DNA from: Calidihabitans tengchongensis
Lineage (GTDB): Bacteria > Sysuimicrobiota > Sysuimicrobiia > Sysuimicrobiales > Kaftiobacteriaceae
Direction of reading: 5' to 3'
Length of the DNA stretch: 64,000 nt
Assembly (NCBI GenBank): GCA_031459615.1
Contig: JAVKIE010000001.1
Location: 62,001 to 126,000 of the forward strand
Shown here: one piece after another, positions 32,345 to 39,383 of the stretch
Layout: the number at the start of each line of letters is the position of its first letter
Numbering within the stretch: the first letter of the stretch is position 1
Made by a program: the position numbers and the translations under genes
The notes under the pieces: model-generated
What the model was told of the DNA's origin: nothing
The model's database searches: none
The model's input: the letters and a program-made list of their open reading frames with translations, nothing else

Positions 32345-32674
32345 GTGGCCGGCGTGTACGCCATCATCGAAACGGGAGGCAAGCAGTATCGGGTCGCCGA
32401 GGGGGCCATGGTCCAGGTCGAGCGCCTCGACCTCACCCCGGGCGCCACGGTGACCTTTGACCGGGTCCTGCTGGTCGGCGGTGAGGGTGGCACGCGGGTG
32501 GGCACTCCGGTGGTCCCCGGCGCCACCGTCACCGCCACGGTGATGGCGCACGGCCGGAGCCGGAAGATCCTGGTCCTCAAGTACAAACCCAAGTCCCACT
32601 ACCGGCGACGGCTGGGGCACCGGCAGGCCTACACGCTGCTGCGCATCGATCGGATCGAGGCGGGCGGCCGGTAG
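32345..32674 (+). CDS. rplU: 50S ribosomal protein L21
   Basis: 109 aa. VYAIIETGGKQYRVAEG at the start and LKYKPKSHYRRRLGHRQAYT at the end are diagnostic. GTG 32345 lies six bases after GGAGGAGG (32331-32338); ATG 32339 touches that site and GTG 32354, which would give the classical YAIIE start, is 15 bases away. The start is therefore a judgement. Confidence 0.95.
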   Translation: MAGVYAIIETGGKQYRVAEGAMVQVERLDLTPGATVTFDRVLLVGGEGGTRVGTPVVPGATVTATVMAHGRSRKILVLKYKPKSHYRRRLGHRQAYTLLRIDRIEAGGR

Positions 32675-32689
32675 GGGGGAGGTGTTCCG

Positions 32690-32947
32690 ATGGCGCACAA
32701 GAAGGGCATGGGATCGTCCCGCAACGGGCGGGACAGCGCCGGCAAGAGGCTGGGCATCAAGCGCTTTTCGGGGCAGTGGGTGACGGCCGGGAGCATCCTG
32801 GTGCGCCAGAGGGGGACGCGCGTCAGGCCCGGCCGCAACGTCGGCATGGGCCGGGACTTCACCCTGTTTGCCCTCATTGACGGGATCGTGGCCTGGGAGC
32901 GCGCCGGAGACACGTCCCGGGTCAGCGTGTACCCGGTCGGCGCCTGA
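32690..32947 (+). CDS. rpmA: 50S ribosomal protein L27
   Basis: 85 aa. MAHKKGMGSSRNGRDSAGKR and GSILVRQRGTRVRPGRNVG are diagnostic. The N-terminus begins directly with the mature AHKKG form, so there is no Firmicutes-type cleaved extension and correspondingly no prp protease gene between rplU and rpmA. Confidence 0.97.
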   Translation: MAHKKGMGSSRNGRDSAGKRLGIKRFSGQWVTAGSILVRQRGTRVRPGRNVGMGRDFTLFALIDGIVAWERAGDTSRVSVYPVGA

Positions 32948-33023
32948 CCGGGATCTCGACCCGCCTGCGGCCACGGCGCTGTGCGGCCCGCCGTGGCCGC
33001 CGGCATCACGGGGCCTCCCGCCG

Positions 33024-34046
33024 ATGTTCATCGACCGTGCGGTCATCCATGTCAAAGGCGGGGACGGCGGCCGGGGCTGCGTGAGCTTCCGCCGGGAGAA
33101 GTTCGTGCCCAAGGGCGGTCCCGACGGCGGCGACGGAGGTGACGGGGGCGACGTGATCCTGGTCGCCGACGAGCGCCTGTCCACCCTGCTGGACTTCCAC
33201 TACCGCCAGCACTACCACGCCGAACGAGGCGGTCACGGCGAGGGGGGCCGCCGCCACGGTCGGCGGGGCGCCTCGCTGATCGTCCCGGTGCCCGTGGGAA
33301 CCGTGGTGAAGGACGCGGACACCGGCGCCGTCCTGGCCGACCTCGTCCGCCCCGGCCAGCAGGTGGTGGTGGCCCGGGGAGGGCGGGGCGGGCGGGGCAA
33401 CGCCCGCTTTGCCACGCCCACCCGGCGCGCGCCCCGGTATGCCGAACCCGGCGAGAAGGGGGAAGAGCGCCGGCTGGAGCTGGAACTGCGCCTGCTCGCC
33501 GACGCCGGCCTGGTGGGCAAACCCAACGCGGGCAAGTCCACCCTGCTCAGCCGCGTCTCGGCCGCGCGGCCCAAGATTGCCGACTACCCGTTCACCACCA
33601 CCGAGCCCTGCCTGGGCGTGGTGGGGCTGCCCGATGGCCGCAGTTTCGTCCTGGCCGACATCCCCGGGCTCATCGAGGGGGCCCACCGGGGGGCGGGGCT
33701 GGGCCATACCTTCCTGCGGCACATCTCCCGGACCCGGGTCCTGGTGCACGTGGTGGATCTGGCGGCGGACCGCGACCCGGTGGCCGACTTCGAGGAGGTG
33801 AACGGGGAACTGCGGCTGTACGACGAGAGCCTGCTGTCCCGCCCCATGCTGGTGGCCTTGAACAAGATCGACCTGCCCGCCGCCCGGGAGCGGGCGGGCG
33901 ATGTGGCGGAGCGGATCGCCGCCCTCGGCTACCCGGTCTTCCCCATCTCCGCGGCCACCGGGGAGGGCGTGGACGCGTTGATGGCGGCGGTGGCCGACGC
34001 GCTGCGCGCCGCGGTGCCGGCGGGGGCGGCCGCCGGACACGGCTAG
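33024..34046 (+). CDS. obgE: GTPase Obg
   Basis: 340-aa ribosome-assembly GTPase. The glycine-rich Obg fold (FIDRAVIHVKGGDGGRGC, then GGDGGDGGDV) precedes a G domain with GKPNAGKSTLL, ADIPGLIEGAH, NKIDL and ISAATGEG. The C-terminal OCT domain found in many Gram-positive proteins is missing. ATG 33024 begins the canonical MFIDRA. Confidence 0.96.
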   Translation: MFIDRAVIHVKGGDGGRGCVSFRREKFVPKGGPDGGDGGDGGDVILVADERLSTLLDFHYRQHYHAERGGHGEGGRRHGRRGASLIVPVPVGTVVKDADTGAVLADLVRPGQQVVVARGGRGGRGNARFATPTRRAPRYAEPGEKGEERRLELELRLLADAGLVGKPNAGKSTLLSRVSAARPKIADYPFTTTEPCLGVVGLPDGRSFVLADIPGLIEGAHRGAGLGHTFLRHISRTRVLVHVVDLAADRDPVADFEEVNGELRLYDESLLSRPMLVALNKIDLPAARERAGDVAERIAALGYPVFPISAATGEGVDALMAAVADALRAAVPAGAAAGHG

Positions 34047-34061
34047 CGGCGGAGGACACCG

Positions 34062-34688
34062 GTGGCGGCCGTCGGCGTGATGGGGGGGACGTTCGACCCG
34101 ATTCACTACGGACACCTGGTGACCGCAGAGGAGGCCCGGGTCCAGTTTCGCCTGGACCGGGTCCTGTTCGTGCCCAACCGCTATCCGCCCCACAAACGCC
34201 TGGATGGCGTGAGCGACCCGGAGCACCGCTATCGGATGACCCTGCTGGCCACGGCCACGAACCCGCACTTTGCCGTCTCCCGCATCGAGATCGACCGCCC
34301 GGGGCCGTCGTACACCATCGACACCATCCGGCAGTTGCGCGAGACCTACGCGGCCGCCGACCTGTTCTACATCACCGGGGCCGACGCCATCCTGCAGATC
34401 GTGCGCGGCGCCTGGGAGAGGGCCGCCGAACTGCTGACCCTGTGCCAGTTCATCGCCGCCAGCCGTCCCGGCTTTCCCATCGACGCCCATGACCTCCGCC
34501 GGTTCAACGTCACCGGCACCCAGCTGGCCAACATCCACGTCATGGAGATTCCCGCCCTGGCCATCTCCAGCACCGACATCCGCCAGCGGGTGGCCCGGGG
34601 GCGCCCCATCCGCTACCTGGTCCCGGAGCCGGTGGAGGTGTACATCCACAAGCACGGGCTGTACCGCCGGGGGGGCGCATCCCCGTGA
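34062..34688 (+). CDS. nadD: Nicotinate-nucleotide adenylyltransferase
   Basis: 208-aa enzyme that makes deamido-NAD from NaMN and ATP. GGTFDPIHYGHL (residues 8-19) holds the HxGH site; FVPNRYPPHK and ISSTDIRQR are the other family motifs. GTG start; stop overlaps rsfS. Order obg-nadD-rsfS is common, though yqeK is missing. Confidence 0.96.
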   Translation: MAAVGVMGGTFDPIHYGHLVTAEEARVQFRLDRVLFVPNRYPPHKRLDGVSDPEHRYRMTLLATATNPHFAVSRIEIDRPGPSYTIDTIRQLRETYAAADLFYITGADAILQIVRGAWERAAELLTLCQFIAASRPGFPIDAHDLRRFNVTGTQLANIHVMEIPALAISSTDIRQRVARGRPIRYLVPEPVEVYIHKHGLYRRGGASP

Positions 34689-35029
34689 CCGCGCCGCGGG
34701 CGCTGGCGGTGCGCGCCGCCAGCGCCATGGAGGCCAAGAAGGCCGCGGACGTGGTCATCCTGGAGATCGGCGCCTTCACCCCGGTGGCCGATTACTTCGT
34801 GATCGGATCTGCCGACACGGCGGTGCAGATCCGGGCCATCACGGAAGCCGTGGAGGAGGCCATGGCCGAGGCCGGCGTCCCCCTCCTCGGACGCGAGGGG
34901 CATGCCCGGGCCCGGTGGATCCTGCTCGACTTCGGAGCGGTGGTGGTGCACGTCTTCGGGCCGGAGGCACGGGCGCTGTACGACCTGGAACGGCTGTGGG
35001 CCGATGCGCCCATCGTGGTGGAGCGGTAG
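34685..35029 (+). CDS. rsfS: Ribosomal silencing factor RsfS
   Basis: 114 aa. KKAADVVILEIGAFTPVADY, FVIGSADTAVQIRAI and WILLDFGAVVVHVF define the family, which binds L14 and blocks subunit joining in starvation. GTG overlaps the nadD stop. Confidence 0.95.
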   Translation: MTAPRALAVRAASAMEAKKAADVVILEIGAFTPVADYFVIGSADTAVQIRAITEAVEEAMAEAGVPLLGREGHARARWILLDFGAVVVHVFGPEARALYDLERLWADAPIVVER

Positions 35030-35041
35030 GGGAGGCGCGCC

Positions 35042-35896
35042 GTGCGCGTGGCGATCCGTCCGGCTGCCCCCGACGACGTCCCGGTCCTGGTGGAGCTGTA
35101 TGACCACGCCTACCGCGGCGGGTACTCGGCCTGCCTGGACCGCTACGGCCCCGCGCGCCCGCAGGACTTCTGGTGGCTGCAGGCCGAAAAGTCGGTGCAC
35201 CTGATCGACATCGACCGCCGGCCCGCCGGCGTGATCGTCGTCGGGCAGGTCGCCCGCCAGGCGCTGGCCGAGGAGGTGCTGGTCCGTCCCCCCCACGACC
35301 TGGGCGGCGGCGAGGCCCGGACGCTGCTGCAGTCCATCTTCGACTTCCTGGTGGAGATGTTCCAGCGGGCGCGCCAGGACCGGCTGACGGTGCGGTGCGC
35401 GGAGGCCAACGCGTGGGCTCTGGCGCTGGTTCACCGGTTCGGGTTCACCCTGAGCAGCGCGCTGGTGGTGGCCCGCGGGATGGATCGGGGGCCGGCGGAT
35501 CCCCCTCCCGGGTACACCGTGCGCCGGGCGGCGGCCGACGATGCCCGCGCCATCGCGCGGCTGCGCGACGACGTCTTTCCGGCGCTGACGCTGCCCGCAG
35601 ATCCGGGGCGCGGCGAGGTGTGGGCGGTGCTGGCGGAACGGCAGTCGGTGCCGGTGGGGATGGGTCTGCTGCGCGCCGACGGCCCGGTGGGTCGCTGGAC
35701 GGTGGGCGTGCGCGAGGCCCACCGGCGGCGGGGGGTGGGCACCGCGCTGGCCCGCGAGGTGGCCGTCGTGGCCAGGGACCGCCGGCTGGTTCCCCTGACC
35801 ACCTACTGGGCGCTGGACGCGGCCGCCTCCGGTTTCGTCCGCCATCTGGGAGCCTGCACCGAGCGCGTCTACCTGTACTTCGAGAGGCCCCTCTGA
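35042..35896 (+). CDS. Tandem GNAT acetyltransferase
   Basis: 284 aa with two GNAT domains. The first (residues 1-155) begins VAIRPAAPDDVPVLVELYDH and has a degenerate cofactor loop; the second (from about 160) begins YTVRRAAADDARAIARLRDD and has an acetyl-CoA loop in VREAHRRRGVGTALAREV. Substrate unknown. GTG start. The following MFS gene appears to start at a CTG overlapping this stop. Confidence 0.85.
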   Translation: MRVAIRPAAPDDVPVLVELYDHAYRGGYSACLDRYGPARPQDFWWLQAEKSVHLIDIDRRPAGVIVVGQVARQALAEEVLVRPPHDLGGGEARTLLQSIFDFLVEMFQRARQDRLTVRCAEANAWALALVHRFGFTLSSALVVARGMDRGPADPPPGYTVRRAAADDARAIARLRDDVFPALTLPADPGRGEVWAVLAERQSVPVGMGLLRADGPVGRWTVGVREAHRRRGVGTALAREVAVVARDRRLVPLTTYWALDAAASGFVRHLGACTERVYLYFERPL

Positions 35897-37188
35897 GTCC
35901 GTGGCATCGCGCCCCTCCGGCGGCCGGCCGTCCTCGTCCGGCGGCGTGGGCGGCGTATCGTCAGGTCCTGTCCATCCGCACCTATCCCGTCCTGGTCGTC
36001 GGGAGACTGGTGGACTGGCTGAGCGTGGAGGTCACCGCCCTGGCCGGGGTGTGGCTGGTCCTCCAGAGGGGTCGCTCGGCCGAAGCCGTGGGCGTCCTGC
36101 TTCTCGTCCGCGGCCTCGTGCGGGCGGCCGGGGCCCTGGTCGCCGGCCCCATCCTCGACCGGGTGGACCGCCGGACGGTCCTGGTGGGCACCTGCGCCCT
36201 GCGGGCCGGGATCCTGGCGCTGCTCGGCACCCTGGCCTCCGGCGATGCCGTGAGCCTGCCGGGCATCTATGCCCTGCTGGGCGCCGACGCCCTGCTGGCG
36301 GCGTTCACCCTTCTCGGCCCGGAGATGCTGGCCGCGGCCTATGTGGGGCCCGAGCGCCTGACCACCGCCAACGCGCTGCTGGACCTGGCCAGCCAGATGG
36401 CCACGCTGACCGGGCCGGCCGCGGGAGGGCTGCTGGCGTCGGGGCTGGGAGCTCCCCGGACCCTGGAGGTGGCGGGGGCCCTGCTGATGGCCGGCGCGAT
36501 CATCTTCCTCCGGCTGCCTCCCTCGCCAGCCCATGCCCGGGCAGCCGACTCCGGCGGCGGGCGCCACCTGATCGCCGGCATCGCCTACCTGGCCGGGCAC
36601 CGGGGCCTGCGGTCGCTGACGGCGCTCACGTTTGCGTACAATTTTGCCTACGGGCCTCTGGAGGTCGCCCTGCCCGTGCTGGTCCGGGACGTGCTGGGCT
36701 CCGGACCGCGGGCGCTGGGCGCCCTGTGGTCGGCGTTCGCGGCGGGCTGGATGGCCGGCGGCCTGCTGTGCGGTGCCATCCGCTGGGAGGGACGATCGTG
36801 GGCCGGGCTGGCCGCCAGCCCGCTCCTGTGGGGCATCCTGACCGTGGCCCTCCCGTGGGCCGGGGGCATATCCCCGGCGGCAGCGATGATGGCCTCTGGC
36901 GGCGTGGTCTTTGCTCCCTATCCCATCCTGGCGCTGACCGCCCGCCAGAGGGCGACACCCGACCACCTGCGCGGTCGGGTGTTCTCCGCGTACGCCGCGG
37001 TGGTGGCTCTGGGCGTTCCCCTGGGCGCCGCGCTGGGCGGGTGGATGGTGTCGCGGGCCGGCGTGGCCGGCGGGGTGGTGGGGGCTAGCGCCCTCTCCGT
37101 CCTGCTGGGGGTGGCCGCCTGGAGGTGGCCGGCTCTGCGGGACCTGGACGCCGCCGACGGGAAGTCTAAACCTCCGCCCGGCGGGTAA
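35893..37188 (+). CDS. MFS permease, probable CTG start
   Basis: 431 aa, about 12 helices, with MFS loop motifs (GPILDRVDRRTVLVG between helices 2 and 3; LRGRVFSAYAAVV). No ATG, GTG or TTG occurs in frame before the first helix; a CTG at 35893 overlaps the upstream TGA in the same four-base style (CTGA) seen elsewhere in the window. The alternative is a GTG inside helix 1, which would damage it. Resembles the enterobactin-exporter/MFS_3 type; substrate unknown. Confidence 0.75.
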   Translation: MSPWHRAPPAAGRPRPAAWAAYRQVLSIRTYPVLVVGRLVDWLSVEVTALAGVWLVLQRGRSAEAVGVLLLVRGLVRAAGALVAGPILDRVDRRTVLVGTCALRAGILALLGTLASGDAVSLPGIYALLGADALLAAFTLLGPEMLAAAYVGPERLTTANALLDLASQMATLTGPAAGGLLASGLGAPRTLEVAGALLMAGAIIFLRLPPSPAHARAADSGGGRHLIAGIAYLAGHRGLRSLTALTFAYNFAYGPLEVALPVLVRDVLGSGPRALGALWSAFAAGWMAGGLLCGAIRWEGRSWAGLAASPLLWGILTVALPWAGGISPAAAMMASGGVVFAPYPILALTARQRATPDHLRGRVFSAYAAVVALGVPLGAALGGWMVSRAGVAGGVVGASALSVLLGVAAWRWPALRDLDAADGKSKPPPGG

Positions 37189-37241
37189 GACCGTCGTGCG
37201 GGAGGTTTGATGGCAGTTTCAGCGAATTCCGGGAGGGCACC

Positions 37242-37904
37242 GTGGCCGAGCGCGGGAAGGCGGGATCGGGGCGCAAGTTCAGCATCACCATCCAGGTGCC
37301 CGAGGAAGTGGGCGCCGGCTGGCCGGACCGCGCCACCGCCGAGCGCCTGATCCACGAGGTCTACCAGGCCATGGGCGGTCAGGTCCCCGCCGCCCGGCCC
37401 GGACCCCGGTCGCGCGCGGCGGCGCTCCTCCTGGCGTTCGCCCTGGGCGCAGCCAGTGGCTACCTGGGCGCGGCAGGCCTTCCGCTTCTGCGGCCCCGCA
37501 GCGCGGGCCCACCCGCCGTCCAGCCGGCTCCGGCGCCTGCCGCCTCCGCACCGGAATCTCCCGCCCCCGCGGAGGCGTCGCCTCCCGCTGCGTCGGCGGA
37601 GGCGGAACCGACGACCCCGCAGCCGTCCCCGCAGGCGCCGCCGGCGGAGCCGTCCGCCGCATCTCCGGCACCCGTCGCGCCCGCCGCCGAGTACCGGGTG
37701 CAGGCGGGGGCGTTCCGCCAGCGCGCGAACGCCGTGGCCCAGGTGGGACGCCTGGCGCGGGACGGTTTCCAGGCGGAGATCCGCCGCTCGGGGATCCTGT
37801 ACGTGGTGGTGGTCGGGCCGCCGCACTCCCGCGAGGACGCCGACCTGCTGGCGGCGCGGCTGCGGGAGCGCGGCTACGACGCCCTGGTCGTCCGCGCGCC
37901 TTAG
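37242..37904 (+). CDS. SPOR-domain membrane protein
   Basis: 220 aa. N-terminal cytoplasmic part of about 58 residues, one membrane helix (AAALLLAFALGAASGYLGAA), a Pro/Ala/Glu-rich linker of about 60 residues, and a C-terminal SPOR domain (YRVQAGAFRQRANAVAQVGR to the end) that binds denuded peptidoglycan at the septum. GTG start after GGGAGGG. Confidence 0.88.
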   Translation: MAERGKAGSGRKFSITIQVPEEVGAGWPDRATAERLIHEVYQAMGGQVPAARPGPRSRAAALLLAFALGAASGYLGAAGLPLLRPRSAGPPAVQPAPAPAASAPESPAPAEASPPAASAEAEPTTPQPSPQAPPAEPSAASPAPVAPAAEYRVQAGAFRQRANAVAQVGRLARDGFQAEIRRSGILYVVVVGPPHSREDADLLAARLRERGYDALVVRAP

Positions 37905-37988
37905 GACAGCAGGCCGGCGCGCGCCCCACGGCCGCCTCGACCCCGGCCGATGGATCTCCCCACGGATCACCGCGCTCCCGTGGCGTCG

Positions 37989-38018
37989 TTGACGGTGCGC
38001 GCCGGCTGCGGCTATAAT
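37989..38018 (+). promoter_or_regulatory. Strong promoter of the T-box/tRNA-Ala/ilvE-leuS unit
   Basis: TTGACG (37989-37994) and TATAAT (38013-38018), spacer 18. It is the best sigma-70-like promoter in the window. Predicted start is near 38025, just ahead of a GC-rich hairpin (38031-38053). Confidence 0.8.
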
Positions 38019-38250
38019 GGCGCTTAGCCTGCCGCCCCGCTGTGCGGGGCGGCCGCATAGACAGGCGACGACCGGAAGTAGTAGGCCGGCCTGCGGCCCA
38101 GCGAGCCGGCAGCCGATGAGACGCCGGCGCCGGACAGCCGGCCGAACTCGTCCGGGAGCCGCCCGCCGAACCCGAGACCGGCGTGTGTCGGTTGTCGGCG
38201 TAGGTCGGGCCGGGAGGCCGCACGAGACGCGGCAGGGAGAGGACAGCCGG

Positions 38251-38325
38251 GGGCCTGTAGCTCAGCGGGAGAGCGCCCGCTTGGCGTGCGGGAGGTCGCG
38301 GGTTCAATTCCCGCCAGGTCCACCA
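38251..38325 (+). tRNA. tRNA-Ala (anticodon GGC)
   Basis: 75 bases with encoded CCA. Acceptor GGGCCTG pairs with CAGGTCC; D arm GCTC/GAGC; anticodon stem CCCGC/GCGGG with loop TTGGCGT, anticodon GGC; T arm GCGGG/CCCGC with loop TTCAATT. It reads GCC and, by wobble, GCU codons. It has no terminator or promoter of its own and sits inside the T-box leader. Confidence 0.95.
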
Positions 38326-38341
38326 TCGGGGCTGTCAACCG

Positions 38342-38392
38342 GGGTGGTACCACGGAGGCCGCCTTCGTCCCCGAGACGGAGGCGGGTTTTTT
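38342..38392 (+). terminator. T-box antiterminator/terminator of ilvE-leuS
   Basis: T-box sequence at 38342-38355. The terminator stem is CCGCCTTCGTC (38359-38369) with GACGGAGGCGG (38375-38385), loop of five, followed by six T. CGGAGG in the T-box can pair instead with CCTTCG of the stem to give the antiterminator. Confidence 0.9.
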
Positions 38393-38437
38393 GTTGCGGC
38401 CGCCGGAGGCGAGCCGGCGGGCCGGGGGAGGCGGGAA

Positions 38438-39379
38438 ATGACGCCCGGCAGGATGGTGTGGTGTGACGGACGCCTGGTGCCCACCGAGCAGGCGACGGTG
38501 TCGGTCCTGGCCCACGCGCTGCACTACGGCAGCAGCGTCTTTGAGGGCATCCGGGCCTACCGCACCCCGCGGGGTCCGGCGGTCTTCTGCCTGGGGCCGC
38601 ACCTGGCGCGGCTGCGGGACAGCTGCCGCATCTTCCGCATGGAGCTGCCGTACACCGCCGAGCAGCTGGAGGACGCCGTGGTCCAGACGGTGCGGGCCAG
38701 CGGGTTCGACTCCTGTTACATCCGGCCCATCGTCTTCCGGGGGGCGGGCTCGTTCAGCCTGGACCCGCGCCGGTCGCCCCTGCACGTGGCCGTCATCGTG
38801 GTGGAGTGGGGCCGGTACCTGGGCGCCGACGCCATCGAGCAGGGCGTGGACGTGATGGTCAGCTCCTGGAGGCGCCTCGCGCCCGGCACGGGGACGCCCA
38901 TGGGGAAGATCGGCGGCCAGTACGTCACCTCCCAGTTCATCACCATGGAGGCGGCCGACCTGGGGTATGCCGAGGGGATCGCCCTGGACAGCGCCGGATT
39001 CGTCAGCGAGGGCAGCGGGGAGAACATCTTCGTGGTGAAGGACGGGGTGGTGTACACGCCGCCGCTGACCAGCGCGATCCTGCCCGGGGTCACCCGGGGA
39101 GTGGTGATGACCTTGTGCGCCGACCTGGGCATTCCGGTGCGGGAGGCGCCCCTGCTGCGGGACTTCCTGTACGTGGCCGATGAGATCTTCTTCACCGGCA
39201 CCGCGGCGGAAATCACCCCCGTCCGCTCGGTGGACCGCATTCCCGTCGGCGCCGGGCGCGGGCCCGTGACCCGGCGGTTGCAGGAGGAGTTTTTCGGCAT
39301 CACCGACGGCCGCGTGCCCGACCGGCACGGCTGGCTGACATACGTCCAGGCCGCCCGCCCGGCGGCGGAGGCGCGGTGA
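38438..39379 (+). CDS. ilvE: Branched-chain amino acid aminotransferase
   Basis: 313-aa fold-type IV PLP enzyme for the last step of Leu, Ile and Val synthesis. LHYGSSVFEGIRAY near residue 30, the PLP lysine in GTPMGKIGGQYV (Lys157), EGSGENIFVVKDG, and GTAAEITPV. ATG has GGGGGAGG upstream. Under control of the Leu T-box and followed four bases later by leuS. Confidence 0.94.
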   Translation: MTPGRMVWCDGRLVPTEQATVSVLAHALHYGSSVFEGIRAYRTPRGPAVFCLGPHLARLRDSCRIFRMELPYTAEQLEDAVVQTVRASGFDSCYIRPIVFRGAGSFSLDPRRSPLHVAVIVVEWGRYLGADAIEQGVDVMVSSWRRLAPGTGTPMGKIGGQYVTSQFITMEAADLGYAEGIALDSAGFVSEGSGENIFVVKDGVVYTPPLTSAILPGVTRGVVMTLCADLGIPVREAPLLRDFLYVADEIFFTGTAAEITPVRSVDRIPVGAGRGPVTRRLQEEFFGITDGRVPDRHGWLTYVQAARPAAEAR

Positions 39380-39383
39380 TCCC

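Larger units (their letters stand above)
38025..38392 (+). promoter_or_regulatory. Leucine T-box leader, interrupted by a tRNA gene
   Basis: Stem I is clear: GGAAGTAGTA on the 5' side, the AG-bulge segment AGCGAGCCGG (38100-38109), the distal loop GCCGATGAGACGCCGGC (38112-38128), and a specifier loop GAACTCG in which CTC (38147-38149) is a leucine codon. GGCCGGC (38084-38090) pairs with GCCGGCC below the apical part. The T-box antiterminator GGGTGGTACCACGG is at 38342-38355, followed by a terminator. A complete tRNA-Ala lies between them (38251-38325). Downstream genes ilvE and leuS fit a Leu sensor. Without the tRNA the leader would have normal length. Confidence 0.88.

Noticed and set aside
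38025..38250. Upstream part of the tRNA-Ala unit as only a long pre-tRNA 5' leader
   Set aside because: The AG-bulge, distal loop and GAA-codon-G specifier loop match T-box Stem I in order and spacing, and the downstream genes fit the Leu codon.
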